A DNA stretch of 64,000 bases from Baylisascaris procyonis (lineage: Eukaryota; Nematoda; Chromadorea; Rhabditida; Ascarididae): positions 682,001 through 746,000 of the forward strand of contig JAZARR010000078.1 of NCBI GenBank assembly GCA_037389465.1, in the 5' to 3' direction. The number at the start of each line of letters is the position of its first letter. Position 1 is the stretch's first letter. Below are positions 1 to 11,300 of this stretch, piece after piece. The notes beneath the pieces are model-generated. The model saw only the letters and a program-made list of their open reading frames with translations, was not told the DNA's origin and made no database searches. Made by a program: the position numbers and the translations under genes.

Positions 1-2800
1 AACAATGAAAAATTGCTGCATTAAATCTTTAAACAAAATATAATTTCACATGTGACGTTGCCTTCACTCAGTCAACCGGTCGATGGCCATTACCTCAAAC
101 TCTACGGCTCTATTCATGTGTTTGTTCATAGTGAGCTCGTTTCATTGAAAAACTTTGTATATTCCCAGCTCGCGTTTCGTTCAGTATTGTTTACTTTCCG
201 TCACTTCGCACTTTTTTCAACACACTTCCCTTTTCATCTATTCGGTTTTACTCGAATATTGTTGAAGGGAAGAGTTCAACTCTGAGTCGTTTTTGAATAT
301 TACTCCTTATTCTGGGTAAACGTTCGAGTAATATCAAAGTTGTCAACACTGAGCTGTTTCCTATGCTAGGGAACCCCAACAGCAAATTTTTCTCAGCTTC
401 CAGTTGTTCTGTTGAGAAAAAAGTGGCGTCGAAACGTGCCGACGCCGGTTTGTTCGCTTCTCCTAACTGTCCCAAAGCGTTCTGCTATGGATGGTGATAC
501 CTGTACCTAATGCGCTTTCATATGTACGCATATGTAAAAGAAGAAAATTGGCTTCGCCTTGTTGACCCACATAGTTTTAGAAAGATCTCCTTGCTCTCTT
601 GAAGCCCCTTTCCCACTTCAAACTGCAACTATGTTCAGCAGCTCTTCCTAATTGCCTCGTTTTTCAACGACCTCTACGTGGTTCCTCAGCGAGCCTTACG
701 TTTATTAGAACTATTCTGCTGTATTTCCTTATTTTAGACATATTTTTATGGATGTCGTGTACTCTCGCTAGGGGATAAGTGAAGCCTAAGGCATGTAGTT
801 GAAGTATTAAAATATAGTAGTTTGATGATAACTGTTTAGCTGTTCTACAACGAACTATGCACTCATCGCAAGCTTTACTGAAAACGTTTTGCTCATGTCG
901 AGCAGGAAGTTCATAAACGCCTCAATTTGCGATCATTCGTCTATTCGAAAAAAGGGCGTGTCATGAACGAGTCTTTGACCTCATCAGGAGGATCTTTGTG
1001 TTCCGGTTTTGCCTGCAGCTTACGCCACGAACTTGACCTTAAAGTTAGATGTACGCTTATGCTCATCATAGACTTAGGCCTACATCTAGACTTAAGCTTG
1101 AGCTTTCTCTTAAGTTTAGGCGTTGAAGTAGGGTTGACGTTGAACTAAGAAACTTAAGGAAATTTTGCAAGGTGACAGAACGCGCAGATGACGTCTGGTG
1201 GATATTTCATCCATTGCAGCAAACATCAGCGAAGCCGACAATGTTCGCTTTCAAGTGTGTGGATGGTGTAAATTGTTCCCATCTTGTTCCCATCGTAAAA
1301 ACCTGAAAGACTTCAACTCATTTATACAGCCCAGCGACTCACTAAGTACTTGAAAGCGACCCGTCGCCTATAATTCTAATTATACTTCAGCAAATTTCAT
1401 TCGAAGGAGGAGTTGTTACTTAGCGTAACCAAGGCTTTTTTTTTCTGAAAAGCAAAAGCAAAAAATGAGGGAAACAGCTATTAAAAAGAACATTTGATTA
1501 TGATGGGGCAACAGTTTGCAGAGAAATTAGTTAGCAACATGAGGACATGAGAAAGGGGGTGAATTTGGTTTTGTATCGTAGAACTATTTTACCAGTTAAT
1601 GGATCAACCCAAAGTCACTCTCGGCTCGAAGATGGACCCTTCTCTATTTCCAATAAAAACGTCGCCAAAGAATGAAAAAAATCGACAGGAAGATCTTATA
1701 AGGAAACTCTAATCGATGAGGCGGATCAATTTTCACTTAAAATAACAGCACATTTTATGCTTTTAAGATGAAAGTAGGATGGAATTTTCGATGCTAGATA
1801 GATTCTTGGAATGCAGATAAGGCAAGGTTCATTTTCACAAGGGAAATATGTGAAAAAATTTTTGTGAGAAAAAGACTGAGACCTTTCGAGAGTTGAAGGC
1901 TTATCTTCTCTGAGAGCCATTTAGGTTTCCTTTCCTCTACCCTAAGAATAGTTGCCTCCTGCACTTGCAATCCATGAGGCCCACTAAAGAAGTGATGAAA
2001 TAGAGGAGCGCTAGCCATCGAAATTATGATAACTTTAACTCAATAAAGTCGTGAATTTGTTATACATGCTGAGATTTATTGCGTTATGATTCTTCAGTCA
2101 TTTGCGCCACTTCAGAGCCTGTTGTGATCAGCCTGAGTGGTGTTGTGCCCATATTTTCCGTCTCAGTTTGCAATGATCTTACACTTCCACATCAGGCTTA
2201 ATGTATCAGCCTTAATTAACCCACATTATATTCTGTCGAGTGTTCGCCCTACTGAAGTGTCTTTCCAGTGTCTTATTGTCTCGCTTCCATTAACAATGTT
2301 TGCTTCAAATAAGATATTTGTTTTTCTCTTTATAATCCGGCTTTGAAGCGTTCTGTAGGAATGTGCAACTTTTCACTGAATGAGAACGTTTAACAGGACA
2401 AGCAGAAAAACGCAGGCTTTCACTTCATATGGTCGAAAAAAAATTACGTCATAGTCTCTTAATGACCGCTGACAGGTGAAGAAGAAGTGAAAATAGAAGC
2501 ATAAAGCAAGAAAATTGCGACAGCTTTCCTGCAAATTTAAATAAAAGGGCACCTCTCTCAACTTTCTTTGTGGTAGCAGGTGTTAATGCGTTTTGAAGAC
2601 TTGTCTGTTATCAGAAAGAAAACGACCTGACAAAATCCCTCTATGCCTATTTCCTTCACCTCATTGGTTACCACTAAAAAACTACATGAGGCTAATTCAA
2701 GTTTATTTATGGAGCATTTGGTTTTTTCATGAACCTTTCCAAGCATTGCTCTCTTACATTGCCCCTCTCCCTTCTGCTCTCCTCCCACCTCTCTCCCCCT
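1..2800. other. no supported gene
   Basis: AT-rich sequence. On the minus strand, 475-370 reads a fairly protein-like QLGEANKPASARFDATFF after CATCCATAG, but no matching exon is visible. A C/T-only run lies at 2760-2808. Confidence 0.4.
1040..1150 (+). repeat. degenerate short-period repeat of CTTAGACTT-like units
   Basis: The stretch GACTTAGGCCTACATCTAGA to CTTAAGCTTGAGC and onward repeats CTTA/AAGC-like words about every 9-12 bases, giving a leucine-rich artefact frame. Not a gene. Confidence 0.4.
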
Positions 2801-3063
2801 CCCCCCACCGAATCGGAGGGGTCATGGTTTCCGAGCTTGTTACTCAAGATTATGCGGTAGCGCTTTTAAATGAAACGTCAACAACATAATTCACGAAGGA
2901 TCGAATAAATGTCGCTAAAAGATTGCCCATTTGTTCAATAAGGCGACCATGATGAGACATCTCCCAAAACCAACCGGAACACAAAATGTTCACATTTAAA
3001 GGCAGCTAATTATGCAGCTTTCAAAACTATGAATTTCTTCAGTGATGTTTATGTTTTTAACAG

Positions 3064-3600
3064 GATGCCTTGCATATCACGTCGCAGTCATTTTTTCATC
3101 AGCTCATCGTCCTATCGTTGATGGTAAGTTCTCATTTCCTAGGTCCTAGTTGACGGCACATTGACATTTTGATGACAACGTTTTTTCTTTTCCCAATTGA
3201 CATTTCTTTGCAGTTTTGCGTTCGAGGAATGCAAAACGAAGAATTGCGCAAGAAAAAAAAAACGTCGTAAAGATGGGTAGCAATGATTGTTGGAAATCAC
3301 TCATAATTTAGAGGAAAAACTTCCCTTTCAAATGTTGAGGAGCATATGAAGCGGCCAATTAACTATAGAACAGTTATTAAACCTTCACTTATACAGACAT
3401 TCTTGAATTGCAGCATTTGAGCTCTTGTTCGATATTTTAAAGAATACCTTCTGCTCTCGGTTCATAAAGAATAGCTACTCTTTTCATAGTAATTATCTTC
3501 TTAAACACTGTTTAGTGGTCTTTTTTCAGAGTTGTTATATCAACGCAGATGTACATTTGTTTGCATCACATTGTACACTACTTTTTGGGGGGTTAAGTAA
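3064..3600 (+). CDS. possible four-exon stretch of an unrecognised gene
   Basis: Four short exons join in one frame: 3064-3123, 3214-3276, 3414-3488 and 3530-3600 (stop TAA). Splice signals are good: TTTTTAACAG before and GGTAAGTT after the first exon, TTTCTTTGCAG before the second, TTGAATTGCAG before the third, and a 41-nt intron ending TTTTTTCAG before the fourth. The peptide begins with a hydrophobic CLAYHVAVIFSSAHRPIVD, passes through a basic helical stretch (RSRNAKRRIAQEKKNVVKM) and ends in a hydrophobic C-terminus. A further exon just upstream (about 2818-2855) could supply the start. I recognise no family, and chance splicing of AT-rich sequence cannot be ruled out. Confidence 0.3.
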
Positions 3601-3827
3601 GACAAATTACTGCTTTCATTGGAGATAGCTGTATAGATAAAGTGTGAAAACCTCATGGAGCTACAGTGATGGATAATCTAGCAATGAGACAGACACTCAC
3701 AAACATTAATGAGCTGACTTTATTCCCTGATTTGCTACCTACCGAATTGCGGCTTTAAATAACGCACTGTACTTGTATGTTAAAGCTTTCTGTCGATTTT
3801 ACATAGAAACGTGTAGCATTTAAATGA

Positions 3828-4382
3828 TTGAACAGGAGAATTCCTTCTATCACGGCGTTAAATAAGAAAAGTAAATTTTTAAGCAAAAGGTTTAATAAAC
3901 GTATTGTCAGGCGCTCAGTGAAAAATCATCAAACGATTGCTTTTACAAACTCTTACTTCACAAGCTTCGAATCTACAGCTAACAATCACTTCGAAACTGT
4001 TCCACAATATTCATCCTCTCTTCGTCGGTTACATGCCGGATGTGCTGGCTCTCAGCTAATATCAGCATTTCCAAAGAAACGTTTAATCTTAAACCACAGG
4101 AATCAATACATTTATAATCTCACTTCCGTTAAGGATTTAACAACAGGCTTGATGTTAAATTTCTGGATTGAAGTGGAAGCTTTAGGTTTCCCTGTGTTGC
4201 GTTCAAATATTCAATATTTTGTAGAAAATTCTTTTTTTTTTTTCACTTTTTTATTTGCTAACTCATTAATTGTATTCATTTGGTATTGCTTAAAAAGCAC
4301 TATGCGGCCTATGGATTTTTTCCCATCATTTATCATCTCTTACATCTATTTTACTGATGAAGCAGATTTGCATCACCATTAA
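3828..4382 (+). other. 184-codon open frame, unrecognised
   Basis: The longest stop-free stretch in the window; under the local base composition such a length is unlikely by chance. It has no ATG near its beginning (first codon TTG after a TGA), runs into poly-T, and shows no motif I recognise. It could be an exon, an old element fragment, or the result of T-rich skew. Confidence 0.2.
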
Positions 4383-4413
4383 TGAGGAGTAAAATCGCGC
4401 TGGTTTAAATTAC

Positions 4414-4626
4414 CGGCGAAATGTAGTCGTCGACGCTTTGCACGATATATGAGCGGCTTTCGACGACCGCTGAGGCGTGTGCAAGCACAATAATAATAGT
4501 CGCAAGGATGTAGTAGTTGAAACTGATAATCGGTGTAGCTCGACTTTTTGCCTTAGCGAAATGCTCGAGCTGCTCATCCGACGAACGCATGCTGCCCATT
4601 TGTCGCTCTCCCTTCCAAAGTACCAT
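4414..4626 (-). CDS. coding-like exon encoding a single-span membrane or secreted peptide
   Basis: The ATG at 4626 opens 71 codons of balanced, coding-like usage, ending at a donor CCG/GTAATT (4413); without splicing it stops two codons later. The peptide has a charged N-terminus (MRSSDEQLEHFAKAKSR), a hydrophobic span (NYYILATIIIVLAHASA) and a polar tail ending VDDYISP. An acceptor-like AAATTACAG lies about 34 nt upstream, so it may be a first coding exon after trans-splicing. No family recognised. The downstream exon was not found. Confidence 0.35.
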
Positions 4627-5190
4627 CCCTATCTAGATCCTCTCTGTAGTGTTCACCTGTAATTTAAACATTTAGCACAATTAATGGTCGCAAAAACGCT
4701 GCCGTTATCAAGGCTCACAATTTCTCTTCACTAGTGGCAGCGGTTAAATAGCCATATTGACGAACGGCAACGGTGACTGGAACATACCGATGCTGAGGCC
4801 ATGTATCTGCCGTCATTTTCGGTGTTTATTAACCATCTACCATAACTGAATCCTTCAAGATAGTTTTCGTTTCAAATATGATGCAGCTATGAACGAACTT
4901 ATGACTGCTACGAAAATCAGCTTCCCAAAAAACTATCCAATTATGACTTAGAGAGCGGAAACAAATGAAAATAGAGGTCTGCGATGTTAAAAGATAACCA
5001 ATCTAAGCTGAACTACTACGAAGAGAACGTTTGATGCAGAAAAGAGCGGAAGTAGTATACTAAATTATAAAACAAGGCACTGGTCACTTCAAAGATCAAT
5101 GAAGTCACCAAACTTTGCACAAAGTGAGTGATAGAGATTCAACCCCATGCACCAGTGTTCGCTTGGTGCCGAGCAGTTGCGTATAGCGAT

Positions 5191-5740
5191 GCTGTAATTA
5201 AAACAGAAATCATTGCTCGTAGCAACTAACCTCACTATCGGTCTGCGATTATGAATCAAGGGCACGGATATGAATCAAGGAGCAAGGTACTAGAAGGAAG
5301 TTGGGTAACAGCGAGAAGCCAATGGAATGTACTACTGCGCTAGTAAAGGCGTCGTGCAAAAACTTTCCAATGCATTCATGGATTTTTTCATATGACGGAG
5401 TTCGATGCCGATAATGTGTTGTTTAACAACGAATTTTGTACTCACTATTTCGGCCATGTTTACAATCAGACCAGCAACGCCGTAGATGTGGCAGGGAATT
5501 GAATATACAACTGGAATGACAGTAAAAAAGTTTATAGGTACATAATGAGCACTGTTTATCTTGAAGAGAAATGGGTGATATTGAGACTGCGTAAGTCCTC
5601 ACTACCTTGGCACCTTCGCAGCAGATATCGTAAAAGATCATCCGAAAGTATAGGCGAATGACATTAACATTCGCTAAGAAACTGTCATTTTGGTTGGTAA
5701 AGCCTGCAGCAACACTATCAGAGTGCTTCATGAATAGCAA
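5191..5740 (-). other. coding-like blocks with consensus splice sites, unrecognised
   Basis: Three minus-strand blocks: (A) within 5740-5600, containing NVIRLYFRMIFYDICCEGAK before a GT; (B) 5510-5446, with acceptor TCATTCCAG, donor GTGAGTAC and the frame VYSIPCHIYGVAGLIVNMAEI; (C) from 5191 after TTTTAATTACAG, reading HRYTQLLGTKRTLVHG in phase with B. B and C join in frame; A and B do not, so the model is incomplete. The hydrophobic content suggests a membrane protein. Possibly a decayed gene. Confidence 0.25.
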
Positions 5741-6913
5741 AAATCAGCGATAAGGTTGTCATTCCTGTCAAAATTAATGGATCAGTTTGAAAAGTGACAC
5801 AGGATGTTTTGGATCATTCCATACAAAGTTACATCATCAAGGTTTTGCTGGTCTTAGGCATCAGCAAATTGGAATCACTGGACAGACAAACAGACACACG
5901 TAAACAAACAAACGTCGTCATGCGTTTTCTAAGTGCAGCTTTGCAAAAGTGCATAAAAGGCAGGGAAAAGCTGTATTTTATTTATCAACTTATAAATCTC
6001 GATGCTTTGCCCCAAGCAGCTATGGAATCGTGACAAAATTATGGTTAAAAAATTTGCTGAGGTGTGGGAAAACAGCTGTTCAATCATAATCATGAGCACA
6101 CATTTCGGCATGATCATAACCCTTGCGCTCGTGAATACAAATCGGACGTTTTGAAACAGGCATACCGTCGAAGTAAGCTGTATACATGGTTGCCGCAAAA
6201 CGAAAAAGAATTGCATATTGCACTCAATTTGAAACCTTGCGCATTAACTGACAATCGCGATCACATGATAAATGGTCAAAAATCCTTGTAAAGTGTGCAA
6301 TTAAAGCAATTTTCAGAGCGAGCAAGCAACACTGTAATTTCTTCACAATGAAATAAATGACAACAGTTCTCGCCAGGTGAATCGGAGTACTTCTTTGCCA
6401 ACAGACTAGGGGATGTGCAATATGCAATCGAGTTCTGTTTTCTCAACTTAAAATGGACAAACAGATTCGTTCTTTTGAGTATTCGTCCGTTCTTTCAATA
6501 TTGAAGGGATATTGAAGTTATCAAGACATGTTTGAGCATGGCATTATCATCGCCTCTAATGTAACTCGTGCAACAGCTAAAAAGTTGGCAATCTACCTAC
6601 TGTTTTGCTCAAGAACCTTCACACCTTGTCTATGCAACATAGGGAGCCAGCAAAGCACATAAGAGACTCAAGGTTGCCGGAAAACTGGGCACAGCAGTGA
6701 AGACCTGTTGAGGCGATCCAGTTGACAAGTAGCGTTTATTATCATCTGGGCAACTTCATGCACCTTTCGTTGATGCGTCTTAGAGCAAAACTGAAGACAG
6801 TAATTTCCGCTATTCCTAATTAGAAAAGACTGAAGAGGAGTAGCATAGCGAAAATTCAGTGACCAATTATCCTGCTGTTTTTTTCCAAATTCACATACAT
6901 TTGCTAGTTTCGC

Positions 6914-7122
6914 TTATAACTTTTTTTGACCGGTCGTCATCCCACTCCACAGCTTCCTCTGAAAACTTGTAAGTTACATTATAAAGATCGCTGGCGATCA
7001 GGTACGAGTGAGTTTTTTATAGCCACCTTCATAATATGAACGGCTGCAGCAGCGAATTTGTTAAGTGCAGCTTGCATCTGGGTAGCTCGAATTTCTGCAC
7101 TGATTTCGGTTATTTCAGGCAG
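6914..7122 (-). CDS. probable exon pair of an unrecognised helical protein
   Basis: Exon 7122-7006 (39 codons, enters and leaves in phase 0) reads LPEITEISAEIRATQMQAAL then NKFAAAAVHIMKVAIKNSL, strongly protein-like and helical. It ends at CTC/GTACCTG, followed by a 47-nt intron (nematode size) closing with ACAAGTTTTCAG, then an exon from 6958 that in the matching phase reads RKLWSGMTTGQKKL and stops at 6914. In another phase the same second exon reads EEAVEWDDDRSKKVISETSK up to an excellent donor GTATGTG (6897), so the true frame is undecided. No family recognised. Confidence 0.35.
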
Positions 7123-7249
7123 CTGATTGATTATTCCAAGAATCGAATGAACGCAAACTTAATACATTCATACTAACCCTATAAAACAGTTCTGCCCAAA
7201 ACTAGTAGTACATATGAGGCGGTCGCTGAAATGCATCAACGCTGTTTAA

Positions 7250-7560
7250 TTACTCTTTCTCGCATGATGGTAGTTGATTGAGCTGTTGGTAAATCAGGCG
7301 AATGGCGTAAATGTCTTTGGTTCTGATATGAGGCGCAGACATGTTTTTAATTATCGATTTCCTGGTCGTACTTTCTGCAAGTTTTCATATCTGCAATTGC
7401 GGAAGGGAGTTTGAAGAGAAGCTCACAAAAGGAAGATGTTTAGTAGTTGAATCCGTTCAGTCGTTCTTATCATCATTATGAAGCGTAGCTAGGAGAACGA
7501 TATGTCATTAGTTCATTGAGGTGTATTATGATTTGAGTTGCGAGCTGATCTTTGATTGTT
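7250..7560 (-). pseudogene. coding-like blocks upstream of the 7.1-kb exon, frameshifted
   Basis: The minus strand shows QLATQIIIHLNELMTYRSP (about 7535-7470), CELLFKLPSAIADMKTCRK (about 7420-7360) and, after a one-base shift, MSAPHIRTKDIYAIRLIYQQ ending LNQLPS (7342-7260). Each is protein-like and leucine/isoleucine spaced as in helices, but they are not joined by clear splice sites. Either upstream exons of the 7.1-kb gene or a decaying copy of it. Function unknown. Confidence 0.2.
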
Positions 7561-8266
7561 TATGAAGGGAAAAGTCTCAACAGTATGCTAGGAATATATC
7601 TGCGCAACTATGCATCATTTTTAACGTGCTCTTAGCTATTCGGATCCTTTCTTCACAAAAGTTCACAGCAGATTATAATTATATAGAGCTGCAAACGACA
7701 ACAACAAAAATACGATGCGTGACATGTGGAAGAGGATTATAGATGAAAACTTATTCAAAGAAACGAGGTTTAAGCGTTTAAAAACTGAAATCTGAGTGGC
7801 ACACGTTGGTGCGAACTCTATTAAAATGCGCTGATGCTACCAGGCTCTAGACTTCAGACTTTTTTCGAAGTCTCGGATTTTCAATAAATCCTGAACCAGG
7901 AAGCCAGTAATATTTGAAAAAATAGCAGACATTAAGGGTCGAATGCTGAAGTAATAAAGTTAAACAACCAAAAGAAATTCTATATGCTTTCCTTTCTTTC
8001 TCGATTACGGCTGGAGTCGATTCATAGAAATTTGCACTATTTTTTGGCGAAAGCAGATGTTGCAATTTTCATTGTTCCCGATCATTTCTCAAAATTTGCA
8101 TTCTAACCGATGGAATATGAGCCAGAAAATTCTAGATTGCATTTTTTTCATTTTAACTCGCATCTTTCCTAATCTGCCCTGATAATTCTGCTCTTATTAG
8201 GAAGTTTTCATCAAGACCATTTTTACAAGCCAGGTTTGAACTTCCTAGCCTCAAAACTTTTGAGAC

Positions 8267-8346
8267 GTTTGCCTTCTCTGAAGTGTTCGGACTTCGGATC
8301 TGCTATGGGATCTAATGGGCGGCGTTCGAATCGCCATCAGACTTCG
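8267..8346 (+). pseudogene. tRNA-Ser(GCT)-like remnant
   Basis: GGCG-TTCGAAT-CGCC makes a good T-arm with the canonical seven-base loop, preceded by TCTGCTAT (anticodon-loop-like, GCT) and a variable-arm-sized gap; the 3' strand ATCAGAC fits a serine tRNA. The 5' acceptor strand and D-arm do not pair, so it is a degenerate copy or tRNA-derived repeat. Confidence 0.3.
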
Positions 8347-8349
8347 CAA

Positions 8350-11300
8350 ATTGGGTTTCCTATTTTGGAGATAGCGTTCATGATGTATTCTTTAAACCCA
8401 ACGATTTTTTGGGACCCTCATATAGTTTTGATTGGTATGTTAAAAAAAGTCATGAAATTTTAGTTCCGTTTTTTTCGAGACGAAGGTGCCAAATACAATA
8501 TTTCCACGAATCCAAATCGTAGGCAGGGTTTTGCGGTCCCATCGCCTAGTCCGATTCTGTAACGCTCAGATCGTCATTAACCGTGGCTACCAGTTGCCTT
8601 CAAGGGTAGAGGTGCCAGACATGGTGCTCTCATAAAGCGAAACAATGCGAGGAGGGTTCTCAGATCTGCCGGCAAGTGCAGGAAGCTAATAAACGTTATA
8701 AACGACAAGTTTTATAAACAGAATGTAAGGGTCGCAGTGAAACTTCACAACTTCACAATATCGCCCAGAAACTTCAACGCATTTGCTTATTAATGTGTAA
8801 ATCTGTGCTTAGGCTTTAGATAATCGAAAGTTTGTTCTTGCAAGAATAGACGATATGCAGTTCACCTTTCCATGTCCCCATCGATGCCAACAACGTTGCT
8901 TAAGCGGAAAGGTCATTGGGAGCAACGTTTCGGCAGATGATGAAGCCGCTTCGAATTATGCTATTCAAAGTCATTTTACGCCTTCATCATCCATTTATTA
9001 GGTTCAAGCCGCACGAACCACGAGATCACTAGTCCACTTCGTCAGAAATCTTAGCAAATTAATGCTTATTAGGTATCAAGTTAGAAGAATTTCGAAAAAA
9101 AGTCCTATAGCATTCATCAGAAAAGTTGTAGCATGAAATTCTGGACAGTTCAGGGAGATCGATAATCCACTCACTCAGCCCCCACCCTCTCTCCCTTCGC
9201 TCCCACTTCGCCCTCCATTTCCTTCTTTGTATAAGTTTCAGTTAAAGATTTAGGAAAACGGGAACTTGTAGGCACAATCATAAGGTGTCTTTTGAGGGCC
9301 AAAGGTATATGAAAGAATTTTCCACTGAGATATAATAATTGTATGTTTTTTGCAACAGTTGCTTTATATGGTTGTTCGACTTGCTGCTCCGTTCATTGGA
9401 CTCAAAGATTCTCTAGATGAATCATAATTACAGCTGCATCAATGAAAAAATGCTGAAAACTGCAGTGAGTCAAAGCATTCTGGCTATACTGTTAGAAAAT
9501 ATCTTTGGCGCAAGCTGTAATCTTCTAAAGAAAATTAAAAGATGTTTTGGCTAGGGCATTGCAAACGCAGTTGAAATGATTAGAGCAGCGTCGATGTTTT
9601 TGGTGATGTTGATTCTTAAATGTTACTGAGCTAGTTTGCACCCCACCGCTTGAGAATCATGAAATGCGCCCATGGAAACTTTTAACGCCCATGGACATTT
9701 TCCATCGCAACCTAGTGAATACATAAAGGTGTAAGCGTCATCCTCGCAAAGCTTCAATCCTATCAGTGAAATTGCAGTCTTGCGATGTTTAAATTTTTTG
9801 TTATTTGCTCTCCCTAAAACCTACACTTTTGTTGATGCAGCTGAAGTTTTGCAATGAATGAAAGCAGCGATGCAAAAAATCCGCAGGCGCGAAGAGCTGA
9901 ATTCGCTAAGTCCCAAGCAGGATTACACGAAGACGCCTAATTGCCTCGAAACAGCAATATTGTTAAGAAGATCTGTACTGCGCTAACTAGTCCAGCTAAG
10001 TTTGCAGTGCCGTTAATTACAATTTCTGCAGTTCTTTGCGAAGACTGAAGCCTGAAATCGAAGCAAATAAGCATGTTTTCTTTAAATGCGTCCGACATTT
10101 CTACATTTAAAAAAATACAAAGGAGACCATAAGAACAGGAATAGAAAAAGTCGCAACCCTGAACTTTGACTTTCGTAATCAAGCAACTAGAAATGAAATC
10201 GTCTCATGAATACTTCAAGAACTCTTTCATAATTTTGCAATGGTAGGAATCGTCCTTACCGAGTTAAACTGAATTTGTATAAATTTTCATATGTCATGAA
10301 GAATCCAGAACCTTTAAATGAAGAACTCTAAGAAAGACAAGCAAAACTCCCAAAATTTCATCATAGACAGTCATTTCATTACGAACTTAACGAAAACTTT
10401 TGAATGAAGGAACCCTTTTTTCATTGCAATTTTATGACAGAAATGATCACAAGAGTTGATCAAGTCTTCCTTTGAGACAGTGCTTGCAGACCTTAGGCTG
10501 ATAAACTACTCTAGATAATGCAGCGTTAGTGTTATAAACATTAATGTGGATCTTTTTGCTCGCTGAATTTACCTTCAAAATCAGTGACAAATATGGGCTG
10601 AATAGCACTTTGGAGTAGTCTTTAAGATACTTGCTTAAGGTATGCTCAAAAATCTGATGTCTGATGTATAGCAGCAGCATTGCAGGGATGAGAGGGAGAA
10701 AGTCTTTATTTTACTAAAAAAAAAGCTGTTTTTTCTCATGGCAAGCTCCAGTGATAGTTGACTAAATAAAAAGAAATAAGATGACGACAGATGAGGTCCG
10801 GTTCAATACCCACAGTCAGCTTCGGGAGTTTAAAAGAAAAACTAACTGGATAAAAGACGAACTTTAAGATTTTAAACAAGGTCCACAGCTTCATTTTAAT
10901 CACTTCTATGCACGTGTAGGGGAATTTTTATTTTTTATTTTTTTGAAAATCCTATCGATGTGCTTATCTATCCAATTATTAGTTCTAAAAAATAGAAAAT
11001 AAAGCAACGCAATAAACAAAAAGAAAATGTCGGACACTCATCCATCCGTCACCTTTAAGTTCTCCTCAAATGAAAGTGATGAGTACTCTCACAGAATGCG
11101 CCATTTGCAATTGGTGTTTCGGAAGGACATCATAGAATATTTGAAAAAAAAAAGTGTTATTCTTTGACAAATTTGATCGGCTAAACTGTAAAATAGTGCA
11201 TCATTTATTACATTCATTTGGAGTGCTAACGTCATTTGGGGTTCAATCATAAACAAGCAAAAACTATTCGAATCCAGCTAGCAATATGCTCAGAAGATCG

